Origin: Coleophoma eucalyptorum
Lineage: Eukaryota > Ascomycota > Leotiomycetes > Helotiales > Dermateaceae
Assembly: GCA_026120035.1 (NCBI GenBank)
Contig: JALRME010000018.1
Span: 186,001-250,000, forward strand
Reading direction: 5' to 3'
Length of the DNA stretch: 64,000 bases
Shown here: one piece after another, positions 56,908 through 64,000 of the stretch
Position numbering within the stretch: the first letter of the stretch is position 1
Layout: each line of letters starts with the position of its first letter
Translations under genes and position numbers: made by a program
Notes under the pieces: generated by a model
What the model was told of the DNA's origin: nothing
Database searches by the model: none
The model's input: the letters and a program-made list of their open reading frames with translations, nothing else

Positions 56908-57732
56908 ATGCCAAACGACGACCATTCATCCGAGGAAACTACCACCTCAACACCGGTGCAAACACTTACGACCTCGTACATGTCTTTTCCTCTCGGCGGT
57001 GGTTATACTAAATCTGAACCGTTTCTTGATTCTCCAACATCCTATCCAAACTGGCCCAATACTTCGCCAGGCTCGTACCCAGGGTCGACGAAGACCATCT
57101 TTACGTCTCACACATTACCGACCCCAAATAGCAGTTCAACTCCCAACGCCGTCCCCGAACAGAAGCATCATGGCATTGGAATTGGAGCAGGAGCTGGAAT
57201 AGCCGTGGGTGTGCTAATTTTCGTGGTTGCAGCAGTGTGCTGGACCATATGGAAATGCTGTGCGTGTTGTGGAAGGAAGCCAAGGCGAAAACCGGACGAG
57301 CCGCTCACCGAGGTGGAGCAACAACACTTAGACACAAATATGCTGCTGCGTGGAGGAAACAGCTCCCTCTCCACTGCTGCTGCATCGCCGATATCAACAA
57401 ACCTATCAATGAATGGCCGTAGCATTACTAGGCCTCCAAGTGTGGATCCAAATGCTCCCCCACCGAGCTACGACGCTATCAGACACGATGCGATCGTGCC
57501 AGCACATGCTCACCATCGCATTGGAGGGCAAGGCCAGGGCGAGGATGATGAATTCAACGTTGTTGCAGATGGCAAGATGCCGCTGAGCGAGATTCCTTTT
57601 GAGGATGTAGACATCGAAGCACTATATAGCTTCGAGACCAACTCGGCAGCTTCATCGATGAATACCAGCAGAGACTTTGCACATGTGCACAGACTGGGTG
57701 GAGGAAATACAGTTGGCCACACGAACTCATGA
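56908..57732 (+). CDS. Single-pass membrane protein with PPSY tail motif
   Basis: Single exon, 274 aa. The N-terminal ~95 residues are Ser/Thr/Pro-rich (likely O-glycosylated) without a separate signal peptide. One membrane span IGIGAGAGIAVGVLIFVVAAVCW is followed by a Cys-rich basic juxtamembrane segment WKCCACCGRKPRRK (possible palmitoylation, inside-positive). The cytosolic tail contains APPPSYDAI, a PPxY motif of the type bound by Rsp5/Nedd4 WW domains, and acidic segments. This layout resembles fungal Mid2/Wsc-like surface sensors or small ubiquitin-ligase adaptors, but no family domain is recognised. ATG chosen at 56908; the open frame upstream to 56860 has no ATG. Confidence 0.75.
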   Translation: MPNDDHSSEETTTSTPVQTLTTSYMSFPLGGGYTKSEPFLDSPTSYPNWPNTSPGSYPGSTKTIFTSHTLPTPNSSSTPNAVPEQKHHGIGIGAGAGIAVGVLIFVVAAVCWTIWKCCACCGRKPRRKPDEPLTEVEQQHLDTNMLLRGGNSSLSTAAASPISTNLSMNGRSITRPPSVDPNAPPPSYDAIRHDAIVPAHAHHRIGGQGQGEDDEFNVVADGKMPLSEIPFEDVDIEALYSFETNSAASSMNTSRDFAHVHRLGGGNTVGHTNS

Positions 57733-60717
57733 TCAATCGAGCAGGCCAGGGGCCATGGTCACGGGTGATTTAGGGGAGGATGGCAATGAGCGACGACGGG
57801 GTATTAGGGACTTCTGCGGAGCAGAATCTACCGCGCCGAGCACCAGCTATACGAAGAGACTTGAAGATGATGCTCTTAAGAAAGTCCGCACAGCTGATGA
57901 CCATGGGATACTTTACACAACACCAGTCCTTAGAGGACACAAAGACGAAAAATGACTGCATCGGAGCATAACGCTAGGGGATTTTTAACAGCGAGGGATT
58001 TGGGAAGGCTTATTAGCTGATGATAAATGGCACACCGGAGTTAATCTAGTTTTAGCAAGATATCTTTTAATGTATATGTAGGCGTCACACAGCGAAAACG
58101 AAAACAATCAATGAATGGATTCGAGTACCACTATTCTTCATTCCCTAAGGATAATCAGTGAGCCATATCGCCTTGAGTATTCCTGCTTACAAGGCCGGCG
58201 AAGTCAGATCATATGACACCTCATCTAACATTCTTGAGCAGCCAAAAACTCTCATTCACGGCCTCCTCTCCTTACCGTCAGCAGGATTGTGGTGCAAGGT
58301 AAGGCGTGCAGTCTACTTATAGCAACCGAGGTAGTAAGTAAGCATCCGCTGATGAAGACCCCTCCATCATATCATGCCAATGAAAATAACGTCAGCCAAG
58401 CAGTACTTCACAGTTGAAGTATCTCTCACTGCTGCACCGTGGACAGGCCATTCTCTGCGGCGGGTATTTGGGGGGCAAAAAGAGGAGGGGGATGAGGTAT
58501 GTGATTTGCTGTTTCATCGTCCACCCAGTTCTGGTCCAGTGTCTTGCGTCTTGCGTCTGTCTTGGCTTCTCTTTGCTACCATCAAACGGTGCTGATGACG
58601 GCACAGTTCGTGGGTAGAGATGACAGCGGGCTGTAGAACTTTCAAGGCTGGCTCGGGAAGTATCTTGGTGACTTCAGGTGCAAGGAGAATAAAAAGGCAA
58701 GAATGTCATGTCTCGCACACGATACTGCGTGCCCGGAGATCTTTTGCGCAGATACCTTTTTCGTTTCGTTCTTTATTTTGTCCTGTACTGTGTGCGTGAA
58801 TGTGAGTGTGAGCTGTGCTGTTCTATGCGGGTCCATCTTGGCTTATAACGTGCGCCTCTGGTGGTATAGAAATATGCGTGTTGGAGAATCTGGGTGGAGT
58901 GGGTGATGGTTTTGTATACTTACATGAATATGAACTAAGTCGCTGGGGATAAGATGTGATGTACTAACCTGGTATAGAAAGAACGGTATGGGATGTAGTC
59001 ATTTGGGCTTCGAGAGGATGTCACATCGATATTCTCATTGCTGCGCCCAAAAGAACAAGAAAAGGAAAGTGTAGCTCATGCCAGGAGGGAGATGGGAAGC
59101 GAGAAGACAGATTTGGAGGAAACCATCTGGAAGGGGGTAAACCGATCGAAGGAAATCGCAGCAGTTGCTCTCTCGGCAGCAGAGAGGAGAGTGGGCGCAT
59201 GCGAGGAGGTGGACGCCCGAAAGTTGTAGAGAGAGCTGAGCAATACGCAGATGTCGAGGACGACGCGGCAGAAGTCGCCAGAAAAGGCAAGGCAGAGCAG
59301 GAGACCCATCACACCAGCACGAGGTACGGCGCTGAAAACATGAAACATCGAGTCTCAGTGTCCACGCCATCCACCATTGCTCGAGGTAGGAGTCCAACCA
59401 TCCACACAAGAAATCGCGACAGAAAATAAGCCCAAAAGAATCCAACGGCTTGCTCCATGATGATGATGTATGTGGTGATGTGACTTGGTAGCCGAAAGCA
59501 TGGGCCATTTGTGACAGGTCGCTTGATTGCGGCTGAGATGCCTGCTGTCTATCCATGTGGACGGACTTACGAGGCTGGGGCAAGGTTGTCGAGTTGGCTG
59601 GTCTGTCTGTCGAAACTCGGTTCATCTGATGACGACCAGGACTCAATCGCTAAGAACTCCCATTGAGTCGGCCCCTGCCAGTAGGGCTTGCGCGAAGACG
59701 ATGGATGTTTCTGCTATGCTCGTTTGGCCTAGGAGGAGACGCCAAGGTCAACTGAATATGGGCGATATGCATTCATCCAAAGCCGAAACGAAACAAAAAC
59801 TTTGGGGTTGACGAAGCAAAGACAAAAGCGCAATAGAATGGAAACTCGGATGAAGTCATCGCACGTGAGGTTATATATTGTGAGTACGAAGTATGTCTCA
59901 CTCGAAAACAATATAATGCCCACATCGGCAGGCGCTTTTATATTGTCGACAGGGGAATATAGCTTAAGACCAATAAGGGTGACAATTATGATTAACTACC
60001 GGGGCCGTAACTCCTCGTTCTACCTTATGGGTTCTATAAATACTAACTTTAGGCGAGCTTTGCGGCTGAAGTGCCGGTTATTGTAATTGTGGAGAAAGGC
60101 GACGGTCCTGTCTGTAAGTGGAGGGTCCCTGAGATTAGATCAGGTAGGCTTCGATTCCTTCAGAAAGACTTTGAAGACAAGTTTTCTGGTTTGCCGGTAT
60201 CGTGTAGACGTCTTTAGTGGAGGTCTTCGGCTCTTCACGGGCGAAGTTTTGCATGCTTGTCTTGAGGTGATGCGAGAGTAGGGGGGGGTTTCCAGGCTTA
60301 ACATCTATGGAAAAATATTTCTGGGTAAAGTTCGGCGAGCATTTTGCTTCTAGAATGTGAGCTGCTTGTCAGTTATGGAATTATTGCGGCTAAGATCTCT
60401 AGGAGTAAGCGGACGGGATCGATTAAGCATTGCCCGTTGGTTCATCAATCACTGATTTCACAGTCATCGAGTTTTGAAGCATCAAAAAGATTGAATAAGA
60501 AATGTTCCATTTTTTTCTTCCACCTCCCTTCGAGGCAATTTATATAAACAAAAACTCCTAAAATGCTCCCCCAAAATGAAAAGGCCGGACAAGGATATAT
60601 GTATAGACTGGTACCCAGGTCAGGGTAAAGATATAACAAAGAAAAAAAAAGTGGTTGGTTGTAATCTTCGACACTGAGTGAGAGTACTCCAGCTCCTGTT
60701 GACTAAAGTCGAGAGAT
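57733..60717. other. 3-kb gene-poor block
   Basis: No supported gene on either strand. Frames such as 59035-59646(-) have Cys/Leu/Trp-rich translations without domain signs. The segment ~59850-60300 changes to AT-rich with an odd codon-free texture, and a GGGGGGG run lies at 60282-60288. It could be a decayed element or simply long 3'/5' flanks; the laccase 3' UTR lies at the right end. Confidence 0.4.
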
Positions 60718-62562
60718 TTATACTCCAGAATCATCCTCAACAATGCTGTTGGCAGTAGCGTACTCATCGTATGCAGCACAGGTGCTGTTCATAGTATCGT
60801 AGTCAATGAGAGCAGCAATCTCAGAGTAACGTTCAACCAATTGCAGAGCGAAACCCTCAGAGGTGTGCCATCCGATGTGGCAATGGAGGAGCCAAGCACC
60901 TGGGTTATCGGTGATGAAGCCGATGACGAGGTAGCCAGATGCGGGAAGCATAGCAACATCCCGACGGGGTGGGTTGGTGGTAGTGAGTGTGGTGCTGCTG
61001 GAGAAAGTTCCTTCAGCCTGAGCAAGAACGTAGAAATCGTGTCCGTGGAGATGGATGGGATGGGGCACCGATGCGGTTGTCTCAATAACAAAGTAGACCC
61101 ACTCATCAGCAGTGTCAAGTTGGATGACGTGCTGGCTTGTGTTCCAGTCGGAGTAGTTGTTCCAGACTTGGAGAAGGGTTGGGTCATCCCATTCGACTAC
61201 AAAGGTAGTGCCAGCCATGTACCACTTGAAAACGTTGCTAGAATAGCCGACAGTAACGGCGAAGTCGTCTTCCGAAGCTTCGTCACCGGCATCCATAGCG
61301 TAGTAAGGAACAAGGTCGGTCATATCTTCATCGTCGCAGTTGTCATCATAGTCGTAAGCAGAAGTGGTTGGGTCAGTGGTGTCCGTCTCGTCATACATGA
61401 GTATACCCTTGATGTTATCCGAGTTATCGTTGTCACTGCAGAAGGTCTGGGGAATAGCACGGATCCAGAAGTTGCCTGAGCTCTCGGTGGCAGTAACAAT
61501 AATGTCGTAACGTTGGCCCATACCAATGCTCAAGACTTGAGTGCTGTAAGGAACGATGGGAACCAAGTCGGCAGCAATGACCGTCATGTTGTGGCTGTCG
61601 ATCATGAATTTGAAATGAGTGTCAATAGCGCCGTTGACAAGGCGAATTCGGTAGCTAGTACCAGCAGCAAAAGTCATGTTGAAGCGAGAACCGAGAGAGC
61701 CATAGACGTTGGTACCGTTAATGAGACCGTTGTCTAAAGTTGGTGGACCACTTGTCTCGGCCTCAGTGTACATAGCATCAGCAGTTTCGTGGGCTAGTAC
61801 TCGGTTAGCCAAAGCAACTTTGATATCAAGGACTACCAGTAAGCTTACTCCAGTCGTTCAAGAACATAATACCCTTGTCCTCATCATAGTTGGCAGTTGC
61901 TGGGCCATTGATGATGATCTGTCAGAATAATTTAGTGATGTTCTTTCATAAGCAGTATAGATAAACTTACACCACCAAGGACACCTTCCCAAGCTTGAAG
62001 AGCAAAATGAGAGTGATACCAAGTTGAGCCGTATTGGGTTGCACGCCATTCGTAAGTAGTACTCTGTCCTGGAGCAGTAGGACACTGAGTGATGGAGCCG
62101 ACACCATCACTTGGATTGGTGTAGTTTTGTCTAATACCATGGAAATGTATGCTGCTACCATTGTGTGTCAAGCCGTTATACACATGAACCTTGACGGTGT
62201 CACCCCAGTCGGCAAAGAGGGTTGGGCCAGGGAATGTGCCATTAACAAGAAGCACATTTCTTGAGACACCATCGAGTGCAGCAGTGGTGTTGGAGAGTTC
62301 CAACCAGTACTTGGGGGTACGTAAGTAAGATGGCTAGGGACGGGGGAGGGTATTATTAGCTTACTTCACGGGTGACTCCGGTGTCTGGAGCTTCGTCGTA
62401 ATAATTGGTGGAAAGATCGTAATCGCCCCAGCATGAACGGTCAGAAGCGGAGTTCACACATCTTTTCCCGAGGTTCTTTGAGGGGACTGTGACTGAAGGG
62501 GCGGCAGTAACTCCCGAAATCGACCAAGCCAAGGTAGAGGCTAAGAATAAAGAGAGACGCAT
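60718..62562 (-). CDS. Secreted laccase (multicopper oxidase, ascomycete type)
   Basis: Oxidises phenols with O2 reduced to water. Exons 62562-62365, 62309-61971, 61918-61849 and 61793-60718 give 560 aa. Signal peptide MRLSLFLASTLAWSISGVTA is followed by a short propeptide ending LGKR (dibasic Kex2-type site) and the mature start CVNSASDRSCWGDYDLS. Copper-ligand motifs L1-L4 are all present: SSIHFHGIRQ (His121, His123), WYHSHFALQ (His165, His167), HPIHLHGHDFYVL and HCHIGWHTSEGFALQLVE. The chain ends EDDSGV, the DSG-type C-terminal plug of ascomycete laccases, which is normally trimmed or blocks the trinuclear centre. Several N-glycosylation sites. The third exon joins NDW to THETADAMY. Likely role: lignin/phenolic breakdown, melanin or detoxification; not decidable here. 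Confidence 0.96.
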
Positions 62563-64000
62563 ATTGTATATGTAAATTGCAAAGGAGATGAGGGAGTGAT
62601 AGAAGACAATGCAAGAGAGAATGCCTAGGCCCAAAGTACCAGGCTCTTGATGAGTGAAGGAAAGTTGATAAAGAAGGATGGATAATGAGCCTGGATAGGA
62701 GACTGGAAAGTGTGTTATATACAACTTGAGCCAGAGCAGATCGGCAATGCTGCTTTCACGACTAGGAGAAAGAGTGGTACCTCATGTCATCCGTGGGATT
62801 CTATCCGAGTGTCGGCACTATCACACCGTATACCAATGGCCATAATTCTGGTCAAGGCGATGGAATCCGAGCGAGAACAAGGCGACTGTGCATTGTTGAC
62901 GTCCTTGAAGCCCACAATTGACAATCAACTCGGAATCCTTACGGTTACAAGGCTTAAAATGTTTAAGGTAGGATCAAAGCCTCCGAGATGACAAGGCATC
63001 TCTGCAAATAGACTTGAGCAGGCATCATAGCCATACTCCCCTATCAAGAGTTGGCTGATGTGACTTCCCCACGTGCCCCCTTCCATAGATTCAACCAATA
63101 GGCTTGAGTGCTTGTGTAAACATCGAGCCACATTTATCAGGGCAAAGCTGAAACGGATTCGTTTCCTTGTGGCTTGTTGACGTTGTTTGTCTTACTAGGT
63201 GTAGAGATGTGGATATGGGACGAGGTAAACGACGAAAGCGTCGACAAGTGATAAGGTTGTAGCTTGCGTGTCGTCGCGTCGCTTAATGGCGCCAAAAAGA
63301 AGCATAGTAAGTGAGCAGCTATGGAACAGGGTACGCTTCCTGATCCTATTTTAGATGAAGGATTCCGAAATACACAAAGGAGTTCCCGTGCCCCGCAAGA
63401 GCTTCATCTTCGGATGAGGGATGGTTAAGCATCCACCTCTCCAAATGCTGTAAGTCTGTGCAGCCTCCGCCCGGCAGTTTGACCTTTGCATTGCATCGCT
63501 TATCGTGAATTAATTTCCGACTGTACACCGAATTCAGGTTCGGTCCAAAACCAGAAGGGAGATCAGGGACAAAGAATCCCAAAGGATGGAAACAAAATTA
63601 CAGAGATTTGTAGAAATCCAGATCTGGCAAAGTGGCCGTTAAACATCGTCAAGCGACTGGTATAGTGTATTTAGGACCTAGTTGGCGAGAGGATTTGCAG
63701 GAGGGCCGTAGGATTCACACCGGGGAGTCCGGTAGTGGCCATAGATCTCCGAGATAAATGCAAACCGATGGTCGAACGATCGATGACAAAAGTTATTCAG
63801 GAAAGCAATCCTGAATTGAATCTGATTAGAGTGAGCGGCATAGCATGAGCATGGATTGGGTGTGTTGTAGATCTTTCGGCTGAGTTATGGACATCCGCGT
63901 AGGAAGTGCCAAGATATTTTCGTCAGTGTCTCCAGCCGGGAGGATCTCAGCCCCATAAACGTTCAACTAAGGTCTCCAGTGCACACGTAACTCCCAACAT
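62563..64000. promoter_or_regulatory. Laccase upstream region
   Basis: About 1.4 kb to the window edge with no supported gene. A CACGTG E-box lies at 63070-63075 near a CCCCCT stress-element-like string. A short minus-strand frame at 63346-63582 has no recognisable domain. Confidence 0.4.

Noticed and set aside
59035..59646. 203-codon minus-strand frame
   Set aside because: Cys/Leu/Trp-rich translation without any motif, no supporting neighbour or splice pattern.
60841..61479. 212-codon frame antisense to the laccase
   Set aside because: Lies wholly over the laccase exon that carries the L3/L4 copper motifs.
1..64000. tRNA genes, rRNA, CRISPR arrays, intact transposons
   Set aside because: I looked for B-box-like GGTTCGANTCC strings, spaced repeat arrays, terminal repeats and transposase/reverse-transcriptase motifs and saw none; a by-eye search is not exhaustive.

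Overview
The window is nuclear DNA of a filamentous ascomycete (Pezizomycotina; a leotiomycete is a guess from overall feel, not demonstrated). The evidence is many short spliceosomal introns (about 42-65 nt, GTRNGT donors, CTRAC/TGAC-like branch sites a few bases before YAG), eukaryotic single-gene units on both strands, and fungal families such as CSF1, LSB6, MTC6, SEC62, a Zn2Cys6 regulator and an ascomycete laccase. I rebuilt exon structures by hand from reading frame, splice signals and protein continuity. All exon joins listed keep frame, but none has been checked against RNA.

Layout. 1-3890: 3' part of CSF1 (bridge-like lipid transfer protein). 4777-7621: translation elongation factor eEF2. 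8268-8807(-): short R/S-rich ORF. 10111-10698: AIM41-like mitochondrial protein. 11017-13317: type II PI 4-kinase LSB6. 14284-17832: Rad5/HLTF-like SNF2 ATPase with a RING finger. 19059-20839: disordered orphan. 21295-23851: RBM26/27-like RNA-binding protein, convergent with MTC6 (24489-26605,-). MTC6 is divergent from SEC62 (27108-28343), which converges on a PH-domain protein (29541-32177,-). 32437-32931(-) is a doubtful small membrane ORF. 35611-36842: Q-rich coiled-coil orphan. 37556-38886: L-2-hydroxyglutarate dehydrogenase. 40376-42292: MFS transporter. 42872-43913(-): Tpt1/KptA-like protein whose catalytic motifs look lost. 46288-48416: Zn2Cys6 regulator. 49541-51394: secreted orphan glycoprotein. 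52886-55602: GH3 beta-glucosidase with PA14 insert. 56908-57732: single-pass membrane protein with a PPxY-type tail. 60718-62562(-): secreted laccase.

The first 45 kb are mostly housekeeping genes (lipid transfer, translation, PI signalling, DNA-damage tolerance, RNA decay, ER translocation, mitochondrial metabolism). The last 20 kb are more accessory: regulator, secreted protein, beta-glucosidase, surface protein, laccase, separated by longer gene-poor spacers rich in simple repeats. I see no convincing secondary-metabolite cluster, transposon, tRNA, rRNA or CRISPR, and no clear undescribed multi-gene system. The most unusual items are the Tpt1-like protein without its catalytic Arg-His pair, a Zn-cluster coded across three exons including a 20-nt exon, several stop-free 3n introns that could be retained, and a conserved-looking secreted protein of unknown function.
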